Positions 1 through 11,000 of a stretch of 63,349 nucleotides of DNA are shown in pieces. Below the pieces are notes generated by a model. It made no database searches. It was not told the DNA's origin and saw nothing but the letters and a program-made list of their open reading frames with translations. The stretch comes from a virus. The stretch lies in IMG/VR virus record IMGVR_UViG_3300011115_000278, positions 1 to 63,349 of that record. One strand, written 5' to 3'. Position 1 is the stretch's first letter. The number at the start of each line of letters is the position of its first letter. Both the position numbers and the translations under genes were made by a program.

Positions 1-410
1 TATAGGGCTGTGTGTTGCTGATACGGACTTAGACTGTCCTGAGGGGTACGAGCCAAACGAAGCCGGAACTGAGTGTATTCCGGTAGTAGTAATTGATGAC
101 AAGAAATGTCCAACCGGTCAGGTTTACAACGAAGACCTAAAAAAATGCGTGCCTATCAAATCTGATGAGTGCGCTGCGGGATTCCATAAGAATGATATAG
201 GGCTGTGTGTTGCTGATACGGACTTAGACTGTCCTGAGGGGTACGAGCCAAACGAAGCCGGAACTGAGTGTATTCCGGTAGTAGTAATTGATGACAAGAA
301 ATGTCCAACCGGTCAGGTTTACGACGAAGAACTAAAAAAATGCGTGCCTATCAAAACTGAAGAGTGCGCTGCCGGTTTCCATAAGAATGATATAGGGCTG
401 TGTGTTGCTG
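1..410 (+). repeat. 195-bp tandem repeat inside the Cys-rich gene
   Basis: Nearly identical copies begin at 1, 196 and 391 (each opening with tatagggctgtgtgttgctg), giving a 195-bp period, or 65 codons, in frame. The third copy diverges after about 20 bases. The related array at the right edge has a 135-bp period. It lacks the CPTGQVYDEELKKCVP segment, so units are gained or lost as whole codon blocks. Confidence 0.9.
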
Positions 411-943
411 ATGATGACGAAGAATGCAAAACTGGGTATGAAAAAGTTGACGGCAAATGCGTGCCGGTCTGCAAAGAAGGGTATATACGTAACTTAGCAA
501 CAAACGTGTGCGAAAAAGAAGACAAAGCATGCCCAGCCGGACAAGTAAAAGATGCAAGCGGCAAATGCGTACCAATTGTAAAACCCCCAGTAACCTGCCA
601 ACCCGGGTTTGAAAAAGTTGACGGTGTGTGCGTGCCTGTGTGCCAAACTGGGTACAAACGCGTCAATGGCGTGTGCAAGAAAATTGCAACCGGTACCACC
701 ACACCTACCCCCTCAACAAGTGGGCTTAACGCAGAAACTGAAACAACCTCCCCGATCTATGCGGGCGCTATGGATGACTTTGATCTGTTTGCAACTTTGG
801 AAGAACTGTTAAAAGAAAATCCAGACAAGAAAAAAGATACCAAGAAATCCAAGGAAAAGACTAAAATGGCTACCGGTGGGCACCTTGATGACCTGCTGGC
901 GGAGCCGATGACAGTGGACGATCTGCTAAAACTACTACGCTAA
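2..943 (+). CDS. Cysteine-rich tandem-repeat protein, C-terminal part (partial at left edge)
   Basis: The frame is open from the left edge to a TAA at 941-943, so the start is missing. The visible product is a run of Cys-rich units (CAAGFHKNDIGLCVAD, CPEGYEPNEAGTECIP, CPTGQVYDEELKKCVP), then looser C-x2-G-x(n)-G-x-C units. A Thr/Pro linker and a charged Lys-rich tail (residues near KKDTKKSKEKTK) follow. The gene that starts at 61555 and runs off the right edge carries the same units, so both are probably ends of one gene. Regular paired cysteines suggest small disulfide-stabilised EGF-like or TIL-like modules in an exposed virion protein. That is inferred from composition, not from a recognised family. 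It is followed after 9 nt by the 698-aa gene. Confidence 0.8.
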   Translation: MGLCVADTDLDCPEGYEPNEAGTECIPVVVIDDKKCPTGQVYNEDLKKCVPIKSDECAAGFHKNDIGLCVADTDLDCPEGYEPNEAGTECIPVVVIDDKKCPTGQVYDEELKKCVPIKTEECAAGFHKNDIGLCVADDDEECKTGYEKVDGKCVPVCKEGYIRNLATNVCEKEDKACPAGQVKDASGKCVPIVKPPVTCQPGFEKVDGVCVPVCQTGYKRVNGVCKKIATGTTTPTPSTSGLNAETETTSPIYAGAMDDFDLFATLEELLKENPDKKKDTKKSKEKTKMATGGHLDDLLAEPMTVDDLLKLLR

Positions 944-952
944 GGACTCAAG

Positions 953-3049
953 ATGGCACGAATTTGTGAAGACGTTATTGTTGGTTACGATCCAGACGAT
1001 GGGTCTGCTATTGTTGAAGAACAATGTTACGACGACGGTAGCGTTGATACCATAAGTGAATCTCCAGATCACGATCTAACTGCATCCGAAGCCCTTGCCG
1101 GGCAAGGTTTTTTGCAAGACGAAGTTGGCAACGTCTACAAACTTGACGACTCTGGCAATTTAACTTTTAAAGACAGCAAAGGCACTGACTTTACGTACAA
1201 CACAGAGAAGGGTGGGTTCACAGACAAGGACGGAAACTTTGCTGGTGGCGACACCCCCCTGCTTAACTATATAAAAAAATACGGCTCAAAAGCAATTGAT
1301 TTACTTAAAACAAACGGCAAATTTGACCCAGCCAAATTGTTAACTCTTGGCATTGGCGCGTATAAGCTTGCAACCGACAAAGATGAGGGTGGCTACAACG
1401 TCCCTATCCCTAAACTGGATGCAGTTACACAACAGATTGAATATAACGATCCCAACCGCAGACCCGGTTCTATGGGACGCCAGTATACGACTGACCCGCG
1501 TTATGTAAAACAAGGCGATACTGCAAATTTAGCCAAAGCGCAAGCCATCTCGGACGCACAGAAAGCCGGTATCTTAGCCGCATACAAACCTGCAGCCGCC
1601 CCTCCTGCGGTTAACCCATACGCAGGTCAAATGGCTATGAAATACAACAACCCGCCCACGGCTACGGGTACAACTACAGGTACTACAACCGCTGCAGCAA
1701 CAACCCCCGCAGCTACCGGCATTGCCGCCGCTCTGCCAGTTATGCCAACTCAACAACAGCTTATGGACCCCAACTACAAAATCAACTCAATTGGTATGGC
1801 TGATGGCGGTATTGCAATGGCTAAAGGTCGCTACCTACAAGGCCAAACAGACGGCATGGCAGACAAGATTCCTTCTAAGATTGATGGCAACCAAGAGGCA
1901 GCACTAAGCCATGGTGAGTTTGTAATTCCTGCCGATGTGGTATCCCACTTAGGTAATGGCAATTCAGATGCTGGTGCCCAAAAGCTTTACCAAATGATGG
2001 ATCGTATCCGTGAAGCGCGTACTGGCACCAAACAACAAGGCAAGAAAATCAACCCCGACAAGTTCATGCCCGGTGGTTTGGCTGCGTCTAAGTATGCCGG
2101 TGGTGGCTCTGTGCAGAAGTTTGATGAGGGAGGTGTGCCGCTTGATACGTCTAAGACATCTACCCTGTCCCCATGGGCTGGTGACTACGTTACCAATATG
2201 TTGGGTAAAACCGAAGCTTTAACTAACGCCCCCATGCAGAATTACGGTGGTCCATTAACGGCTGGCGCGTCTAACTTGCAGCAGCAAGGCTTTGCGGGAA
2301 TTGGCGAGGTTGCCAAGGGTGGATTTAACCCAACTGCATTTACCAGTCAATATAAAGCTCCCACAGCGTACAGCCCTACAACTTCGTCTTTTAATACAGC
2401 GGCGGCTAGTCAGTACATGAACCCATACCTGTCGGCATCTTTGCAGCCACAGATAGATGAAGCCCGTCGTCAGTCCCAGATTACCCAGCAAGGCAATGCC
2501 GCAAAGATGACGCAAGCTGGTGCGTTTGGTGGCTCACGCGGTGCAATTATGGACGCCGAAACACAACGCTCCTTGGGTGCTAATTTGGCAGGTATTACTG
2601 GTACAGGATATAGCAAAGCCTACGACACGGCGATGTCTCAGTTTAATGCTGACCAGCAGCGCAAGATGCAGGAAGCTCAGTACGGGTCAACGTTAGGTAT
2701 GACATCTGCACAAAACGCAGCGCAATACGGCGACGCAGCGCAAAAGGCCACTGAAGACTCACGCCGATACAGCGCAGACTTTGGACTCAAATCGCTTAGT
2801 AATCTTATGGAAGCAGGTGCTACACAACGCGGTATTGAAGCCGAAGGTATTGCCGCAGATAAAGCGCAGTTTGAACAGCAACAAGCTCGTCCTTATACTA
2901 ACTTGGAATTCCAGCGCAAGATGCTGACTGACTTGCCAATCGGTGCTTCTACAACATCAACAAACCAAGATACCTTATCTAAACTGCAAACAGACATTTC
3001 TGGCTTAGCATCGTTGTACCAAAAATTGGCTAACTTGGGCCTTAAGTAA
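953..3049 (+). CDS. Large probable virion protein, 698 aa
   Basis: I recognise this as a type common in environmental podophages but with no assigned function. It has an acidic N-terminal third, a low-complexity Thr/Ala stretch (residues about 225-265), and then a Gly-rich segment. That segment holds the conserved motif ALSHGEFVIPADVVSHLGNG followed by a short helix (QKLYQMMDRIREARTG). The C-terminal half is Gln/Ala-rich and helical. There is no signal peptide or membrane segment. It sits directly before two other large proteins at the end of the late transcript, where P22-like phages keep ejection proteins, so a structural or ejection role is inferred. SD-like GGA precedes the ATG. Confidence 0.75.
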   Translation: MARICEDVIVGYDPDDGSAIVEEQCYDDGSVDTISESPDHDLTASEALAGQGFLQDEVGNVYKLDDSGNLTFKDSKGTDFTYNTEKGGFTDKDGNFAGGDTPLLNYIKKYGSKAIDLLKTNGKFDPAKLLTLGIGAYKLATDKDEGGYNVPIPKLDAVTQQIEYNDPNRRPGSMGRQYTTDPRYVKQGDTANLAKAQAISDAQKAGILAAYKPAAAPPAVNPYAGQMAMKYNNPPTATGTTTGTTTAAATTPAATGIAAALPVMPTQQQLMDPNYKINSIGMADGGIAMAKGRYLQGQTDGMADKIPSKIDGNQEAALSHGEFVIPADVVSHLGNGNSDAGAQKLYQMMDRIREARTGTKQQGKKINPDKFMPGGLAASKYAGGGSVQKFDEGGVPLDTSKTSTLSPWAGDYVTNMLGKTEALTNAPMQNYGGPLTAGASNLQQQGFAGIGEVAKGGFNPTAFTSQYKAPTAYSPTTSSFNTAAASQYMNPYLSASLQPQIDEARRQSQITQQGNAAKMTQAGAFGGSRGAIMDAETQRSLGANLAGITGTGYSKAYDTAMSQFNADQQRKMQEAQYGSTLGMTSAQNAAQYGDAAQKATEDSRRYSADFGLKSLSNLMEAGATQRGIEAEGIAADKAQFEQQQARPYTNLEFQRKMLTDLPIGASTTSTNQDTLSKLQTDISGLASLYQKLANLGLK

Positions 3050-3058
3050 AGGTAAATC

Positions 3059-5062
3059 ATGAATCTCGTTAAAGCGCAAGAATACGCACAGTCACTGCCA
3101 CTGGCGGAATTAAAAAAGTATGCAAATGGTTTGAACCCATCTATGATCCCGCCATGGTTGGCTACGGGTGAGATGGATGCTAAAACTAAACGTGCTGAGA
3201 TGGCTAACAATCTAGAAGGTGCAACGCAAGGCGAACAACCCAGCATCAAAGAACAAGTTGAGCAAAAAGCCGGATTGCTAGGTCTTCAAATGGCTCAGCA
3301 ACGAAATACGCAACAGCAAATGATGCAGCCACGCCCTATGGCTGGCCCTGTACCTACGGGAACTCCACAGCCCCAAGCACAACCTCGGCCCCCACAGATG
3401 GCTGGGCTTAACCAACTGCAGTCTAATATTAAGATGGCTGGTGGCGGTATTGTTGCGTTTGCCGCTGGGGATCAAGTTAAAGTTAGCCGTGAGTTTTTAA
3501 ACTTTTTAAAACAAATGGGTTTGGATTACGTTGAGTATTCCAACATGGCTGAATCCGCCAAAGCCCCTATTCAAGACGCATTTAAAGATGTTAAGGGCAC
3601 GATCCCTACTACCGCACCACAAGCCGCCCCTGCTGCCGCTCAAACGGTTCAAGGCAGTGCGTCTCCAAAAGCTTTTGCCGCAGGTCAGGCCATGCGTCCC
3701 GCAATGGCCGCAGCAAAAAATATAGCCAAAACTAAGCTGATCCCCGGTGCTAACGTGGGCATAGCAGCTTACGAAGGGCTGAGTGACATCAGTGGTGCGC
3801 AAGACTTCTATGACGATCCTAATGTGTCTATGGCAGATAAAGCCAAACAGTTTGCCCGTACAGGCGCTAGAACAGCATTGCCTATTGCAGGTGGTATGGC
3901 TGGAAGTTTAATACCGGCTCCTGTTGTGGGAACTGTCGGTGGCGCGCTAGCGGGTACTGGCCTTGCTGCTCTGATTGACCAAGAGGGCGATGCGCTTAAA
4001 AAATACCGTGAAACCAAAAAAGGCGATATGGCCTCTGAGAACGCCAGACTTGCTGCAAAAGCACCGGTTCCAGACATGGGTACCGAAGGCCGCCGTACAG
4101 CCCCTGTTGCTATGGGTAACGGCATTAATGTATCGCCCAACCTTATTCCGGCGTCGGCTAGACCTAAGCCACAAGGCACCGTTTCACAAAATGTTAATCC
4201 CAACGCTACTAAGGTTAACCCTAATGCGCCTCCAGCGGCACCCGCAGAGCCTGATCCAAATAGCATGGACGCGTTGTTTAGAGAAGCATTAAAAAATAAA
4301 CCACCAGAGCGCAAAGTTGAAGACCTTATTGCAGAAGACCAAGACATTAAAAAACGTTTAGGTTTAGATGAGCCAGCAGGTAAAGCCAAACTAGAACGTA
4401 TTGACGAGATGAACAAACAATATGCGGCAACGCAATTGTCTCCTATGGACGAGCTTATATCAATGCTTGGTAAGTCCGGTCAATACAAAGGTTTGTCTGG
4501 CTTGGCTCCCGCGTATACAAGCATGGCCGAGAAAAAACGTGCCGCAGATGCAGCGCATGCTAAAGGCATTAATGAACTTATGGGCGGGGTTGAAGATACC
4601 CAACGTGGTGAGAAAACTGCGTCAGCCACTGGAGTTAGAACTGCTCGTGAGAAAGACGTTGAAAACGCACGCTTGCGTGACCGTGAAGTTATGAGTTCTA
4701 CGGGTACGGCTCGTGGTCAAGACAGCACAGCAGCATCGTCTAAGTACTCGGTTGATATGCACTACAAAGCGGCCATGGCGCAAATCCGAGCTACTGCGGC
4801 TCGTGAAGGTTTAGGACAACAACGTTTATTGTTAGAAACATTTAAAACTGAATTGGCTACTATTGATAAAGAATTAATACCGCTACTCAGAGCCCCGTTT
4901 GGTCCTGCCAAAGCGCAAATTGCGGAATTGCAAGCTAGAAAAGCTGGATTAACAAAAGCACTGGACGAAGTGTCAGGAATCGGTAAAATGATGCCAGCCC
5001 CCGGCGCAGCAGCAAGCCCCGGCGGAACCAGTAAACCCGGATGGGGGATTAAACCCATCTAA
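3059..5062 (+). CDS. Probable internal or ejection protein, 667 aa
   Basis: Starts 9 nt after the 698-aa gene with AAGGTAAATC before the ATG. The N-terminus is helical, followed by a Pro/Gln-rich linker (residues about 85-120). Next comes a hydrophobic Gly/Ala segment (about residues 270-305, with AGGMAGSLIPAPVVGTVGGA) that could insert into a membrane. The C-terminal half is long, charged and helical. Large helical proteins with a glycine-zipper-like stretch are typical of phage DNA-ejection proteins that form a channel. No enzymatic motif is visible. Function is inferred from order and composition. Confidence 0.7.
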   Translation: MNLVKAQEYAQSLPLAELKKYANGLNPSMIPPWLATGEMDAKTKRAEMANNLEGATQGEQPSIKEQVEQKAGLLGLQMAQQRNTQQQMMQPRPMAGPVPTGTPQPQAQPRPPQMAGLNQLQSNIKMAGGGIVAFAAGDQVKVSREFLNFLKQMGLDYVEYSNMAESAKAPIQDAFKDVKGTIPTTAPQAAPAAAQTVQGSASPKAFAAGQAMRPAMAAAKNIAKTKLIPGANVGIAAYEGLSDISGAQDFYDDPNVSMADKAKQFARTGARTALPIAGGMAGSLIPAPVVGTVGGALAGTGLAALIDQEGDALKKYRETKKGDMASENARLAAKAPVPDMGTEGRRTAPVAMGNGINVSPNLIPASARPKPQGTVSQNVNPNATKVNPNAPPAAPAEPDPNSMDALFREALKNKPPERKVEDLIAEDQDIKKRLGLDEPAGKAKLERIDEMNKQYAATQLSPMDELISMLGKSGQYKGLSGLAPAYTSMAEKKRAADAAHAKGINELMGGVEDTQRGEKTASATGVRTAREKDVENARLRDREVMSSTGTARGQDSTAASSKYSVDMHYKAAMAQIRATAAREGLGQQRLLLETFKTELATIDKELIPLLRAPFGPAKAQIAELQARKAGLTKALDEVSGIGKMMPAPGAAASPGGTSKPGWGIKPI

Positions 5063-5073
5063 CAGGAGTTGAG

Positions 5074-8000
5074 ATGCCTCGCTTTGAGATAACCGCACCC
5101 GATGGTCGTAAGTTTGAAATAACTGCTCCAGAGGGGGCATCTCAGTCCGAGGTGTTAGCTTACGCGCAGGCTAACTACCAATCAATTCCCCAAGGCCCAA
5201 AAGAATCCACAATCGGTAGTGAACTGGTTCGTGGTGGTAAGCAGGTCTTGTCTTCCGCCCGTACGGGTGCGGAGAGCTTGTTTGATAAAAACAAAGCAGC
5301 TACTGAAGGTGTTGCCCGTAGCGAAGCCATTGGACAAGAAGCAGGGATCGGCCCGTCCTTAGAGGCCGTACAAAAGGCGTATCAAGATAAAGGCGTACTG
5401 TCTGCGGCAGGCGAAGCTGTATCTCAAATCCCTCGTGCGTTGGCTGGGCAGGGTGCTAACCTAGCGTCTATGTATGCCGCCGGTAAAGCCGGTGCTGCTG
5501 CAGGTGCTCCGTTTGGCGCAAGGGGTCGGCTTGTTGGCGGTGCGGCTGGTGCCGCAGGTGCGCTTCTTCCTCAATTTATGGGGTCTAACGTTGAGCGCCA
5601 AGCTTCTGAGCAAATGGATGAAGGCAAAGAAGTCGATATTAATCGCACAAAAGCTTACACGTCTGCCGCCGTACAAGCTGCATTAGAAGGTGCCGGTACT
5701 GCATTTACATTGGGTAAACGCGTTGTTAGCGGAATACTTGGGGTTACGGAAGACGCCGCCCTCAGAACTGCCAAATCGCAAGTTGAGTTAGTCAAAGCCG
5801 CTGAGCGTTCGCTGGCTGCGTCCGCAGGGCGTGGTGTTGTCCGTGGTGCGGCTGAAATACCCGTTGAGGTTGGTCAGCAAATTCTTGAGCGTTACCAAGC
5901 TGGGCTTGACTTAACATCTCCAGAAGCGTTTAAAGAATACGGTGAGTCTGCGTACCAAGCTGCTTTAATTGGTGGCCCATTGGGTGGCGCAGCAGGGGCT
6001 GTGGGGCGTGGTCAAGCTCGAAGTCAAGTAGAACAACAACGTCGCGCTGAAGAAGCTGCAAGACCAGCGCCTCCACCTCCAGAAGAAATTGTTCCCGGAG
6101 CCAAGCTGCCAGAAGAAGCCCCCGTGGGTACGCAGGGTACGTTGTTCACGCCCAAAGAAATGGGTAAGCGTGTTCCAGAACCCAAAGAAGAACCCGCTCC
6201 CGCTAAGCCTGCTGCAGTGCAGCAAGGTGAACAAGCTACTCTTGGTTTGGATTTTCAACGTGAATACACCGACTTATTTAAAGAGCGTGACCGCTTGCGT
6301 GAAGGGCCGCAGACTCCAGAAGTTAAAGCTCGGGTTGCCGAACTAACAGGGCAACTAACGTCATACGATGAAGCTGACATTGGTCGTCGCCAAGCTGAAA
6401 AAATTATCAGGGAAGAACGCATTGCAAAAGAAGCAGAACAAAAAGCTGCCGACGAAGCCGGTGCGCAACGGTTTCCCGGTTTGGCTGGTGTAACACCAAC
6501 GCCCACAACACCAACCGGTATTACCCAAGCCGACATTGATGCTGTTGGGTTACCTCTAAAAACATCCAAGCAATGGATAACCGACAATGTGCTTGGTAAG
6601 ACTGTTGAAGAAATTAAAGCGCTGGTTCAGCGTGACCCCAAACTTATTAGTGGTACCGGTGCGCGTGCTGGGGTATTGAAAGCGCTGATAGCGCCACAAC
6701 CTGCAGCTTTTGAGGAGAAACCAAATGAACCGACCATTACCAAAACGGATAAGCCTCAAGGAGAACTTGACCTCGGAGGAGGTGAGTCAGGCGTGGGAGT
6801 ATCTGGTAAGCCTACCGGAACCGACGTGGTACAACCCGGAACCGGAGTTCCCGCCACCACCGGAACATCTGCAACACCTAACGGACTCGGACTGGCACCT
6901 GCTGGACAACCTGCTGGCACGGGAACTACACCTGAAGGAACGCAGCCCACTGCAGTAACGCTATCGCCAGAAGCGCAAGCCGCTAAAGGTTTATTGGATG
7001 CAATAGATAAAGGTGGTGTTCCGTTAAATCCAAGCAAAATTAATGCAATTGCTAGAGGTCTTGGTCTTGATGTTAAAAAATCTGCAAAACCCCAAGAAAC
7101 AATTGCGCGACTACGTGAGGCTGTAGCCCGTGAAACTCAATCAGCAACTACTTCTCCTGTTACTGGTGCTGCTGCCACTACCACGACTACTACGAGACCC
7201 AAGACAACTACTGGGGCAGCTACTAAAACTGCCACTACCAAAGAGACTCAAGCACCGGCTACTACTGGCGCTCCTAAAGTTGTAAATCCGTTTGCTGCAT
7301 TGGTAAAAGATACAGGCACCGCCGAAACAACGGTTGAGGAAGAAGCGCCTAAGCCCGCAAAAACTAAATCCCCGTTTGACATTAGTGGCCCATCCACAAT
7401 TGGTAAAAAATTACAAACTGAAACCGAAGAAACTAAAGCAGGTCAAGCTGCGGCTAGAGCCGCCAGAGCCGCTGAAGAAGCTGAGAAAGCTGCTGCAGAA
7501 GCTAAGAAAACCGCCGATAAAATTACTAAAGCCGACGAAGCTCGTAAGGCTGAAGAAGCTAAGAAAGCTGAAGAAACGCGTAAAGCTGAAGAAGCTAAGA
7601 AAGCTGAAGAAGCGCGTAAAGCTGAAGAAGCGCGTAAAGCTGAAGAAGCGCGTAAAGCTAAAGAAGCTAAGAAAGCTGAAGAGGCGCGTAAAGCTGAAGA
7701 GGCGCGTAAGGCTGAAGAAGCTAAGAAAGCTGCCGTAGCCAAACAATTCTACGACCAACTTGTTGTTCAGCCTACATGGTCAAAAATTTTTGGAACGCCA
7801 CGCACACCAATTGTTTACGAAGACGCTAATTTTGCTTTGGTTCGTCAGTTAAACAAACTTAAACAAGTACGATACTATGCAATTAACCGCCAAGGAGAAG
7901 AGTCAAGGTACCCTATTCAAATGCGGGCCAACCAACCTAGTTGGTTACTTGCGGGGGACTACGAAGTATTGCGCGACGCTGGACAAGCGTTGGAATTAAA

Positions 8001-11000
8001 AGAAACAGAATTAGCTAGAAACAATCCCAACGGGCCGTTTTCTACAGGTAAAAACATTGTTGCCGCAAACTCTCTCGACCCCGCCATTGCGGGGTACACC
8101 AAAAATTTATTAAATTCTTTGGGGTTAGGTCACCTTCGGGTATTTATACATAGCAAACCAGATACATTTGATAGCAGTTACATAGACACCTACAAACTGT
8201 ATGGCCCATTTGCTAGACTAGCTGAAATACGAGAACCTACCGTAAACGGTTCTGCAACAAATCTTGGTATAGACGGCAGAACTTATGGCATTTATTTGAG
8301 GTCCGGTTTGACCGATGGTCAGCGGTTAGAAGTTCTTGCCCACGAAATTGGTCACATTGTGCAAGCTCAGTTGTACGATACCGCCAGTAGCGCCGAACAA
8401 AAGGCTATTACCAACGAATACTTGGCATGGCGCGCAAAGGCTAAAGTAGCAACAAAACGTGACCTTATGTACATGTTGCGCAATCGCGAAGACGCTGAAG
8501 CCAATATTAAAAGGTCTGAAGCGTATAACGATGCAGATACCCTTGCATCCACAATGCAAGAGTTTGATTCCTATTGGATTTCATTTGCCGAGTGGTTTGC
8601 AGACAATGTGTCCCGTTGGGCTACAACTAACGAAAAGCCATTGAGTATTGCAGATAAGTTTTTCTCTAGAGTTGCTCAGATGATGCGCGACTTGGTGGCG
8701 ATTGTCACCAGCCGTAAGTATCCACCTGCCAAATCCGTTGCAGACTTCTTAAACAAAGCAGGCCCTGCAAACTTTGTAGTGCAGTCAAACATTTCTTTGG
8801 AATCAAACTCGGAGATAAAAGAACAGTTCTCTATATCGTTTAGCGACGAACAGCTAATTGACTCTATGGGGCCGCTAAATCGTGACGACAAATCCGGGTT
8901 AAAGAAACTGCTTGTGGGTGTCAAAGCCAATCCTGACATCGGTTACGTCACTAAGTTCCGTACGCAAGTAACGGACATTGCTGCCACTATTGAAAAACGT
9001 CTGAGGGAAAAGTTTGATGGTGCTGTGCGTAACTCACTGGGTGAACTTAATCCTATGGGTCTATACCGTCAGGCGCAAGACTACACCAAGATGCTGCTTG
9101 AGTATTTCCAAACCGGTACGTTGTACAAAGATAAAACAACCGGTCTGTGGAAGTCCGGCATGGGTGAAGGCGTACGCCCACCCGCAGAAGTCTATGCGTT
9201 AATTGACAAGTATGGAGAGAAGAACGGATACAGCCGCGAACGCGCTACACAAATTGCCAGCCGTGTGTTGGAAGGTGTGCGTTTGAATGAGATGCGCAGG
9301 TCTAATGCGCAAGACGGCACGACGTTCCTGATTCACTTAAAAGACAACGAAATTGACCAGTTAGTAAAAGCATACAACGCCGACCCAGACTTGCAGGAAA
9401 TGAGCAAGCTCATGGACGAAGCCCGTAAAGCAATGGTTGACAACTTGGTTGCGGTAGGTAGGTTGTCTGCCGAAGAAGGTAAGTTGTGGCGTGAGGTTGT
9501 AGGCTACGTGCCGTTTGACCGTGAAACAATTGATTCTGTAGCTGCCAACTTTAACAAAGCTAAAAAAATTAGCGGCAAAGGTTTGGCACAGCTTGGCAAA
9601 CTACCTGAGTTGGTTGGTTCGCTTGAACGTCCTGTGGGCAATGTGTTCGATAACTACCTAAACACGCTCGGTTGGATGGTTGGGCAAACACTTAAAGCCG
9701 ACGCTACTCTAATAACTTTGCGCAGCTTAGAAGACATTGGGCATGCCAAATACTTGGGGCGCACTAACCAAGGTAAACCAAACGTTGTGGGCGCGTATGT
9801 TAACGGTGAGATGATGTATTGGTCAGTGCCTAGCAAGTACGACGTCATGGCATTTAAAGACTTGAACCCACCTAAGGCGGGTTGGATTCGGGCTATGGGT
9901 GCGTTCTCAAATATCCTACGCAAAACAGTTACAGTCCTGCCACCATTTGCTTTGAAACAGGTAATGGACGACGTGCAACGTGCCATCATGACGTCTGGTG
10001 TAAAGAACCCCGGCGCTTTAGTTTGGATGTCTTTGACTAACTTCCCCAAGTTGGCATTGGCAGAACTGCGTGGCATTCAGCATCCAATAGTCAAGGAATA
10101 CGGACGCCTTGGTCTGACAGGTGAGTATGACTTTGAAGCCGGTAAGCCTGCTGCTTCTTTGCTAAAAGACTTAGGCTACAAAAAGCGCGGCGTGTTTGAG
10201 ACATTGATTCACAGATTAGATGGTATTACCCGTGCATCTGACTTGGCGGTTCGTAAAGCAATCTACGATCAAACCATGAATGAAAGTAAGGGCGATGAGT
10301 TGTTGGCACAAACCCGTGCCCGTGAGTTTATTAACTTCCGTCGCCGTGGTGCAAACCAATTTGTGACTGACATGATTACGGTCATACCGTTCTTTAACGC
10401 TTACATCCAAGGTATGGATGTGCTGTACCGCGCAGCGTCAGGCAAAGACTCAAGCGCTTCTGTTGATCGTGCGCAAGCTCGGCAAATGTTTTATAGCCGT
10501 GCAATTACCGTTACGATGCTGAGTTCTCTGTATGCGTTGGGTAAGGACGAGGACGACGAAGACTACAAAGAAATGGACTTGCGCACACGGGATAGCAACT
10601 GGATTCTCGGTGGCGGGTACAAGATTGGAGTTCCGGGCGAATTAGGCGCTATCTTTAAAGTCGTACCCGAACGTATTGTGGAGTACATGAAGCGCCAAGG
10701 TACGCCAGAAGAGCAAACGGCATTTGACGCAATGCGCACTACGTTAAGCTACATGTTTGAACAGTACTTAGGCCGTGCAATGCCAATACCACAGGCTATC
10801 AAACCAGTGATCGAAGCATGGGCTAACAAATCATTCTTAACCGGCAAAGACTTGGAAGGCTATCACCATAGGGCAATGGACCCAAGCATGCGTATGACTG
10901 AGCAAACATCAGAACTTGCTAAAGCTATTGCCGTATTTAGTCGTGATGAAATTGGCGTTGAAGTTTCCCCAATCATGATTGACAACGCACTGCGTGGTTA

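Noticed and set aside
7334-7758. Long Lys/Leu-rich and Phe/Ser-rich frames over the KAEEAR repeat
   Set aside because: They are frame shadows of the 18-bp repeat on both strands.
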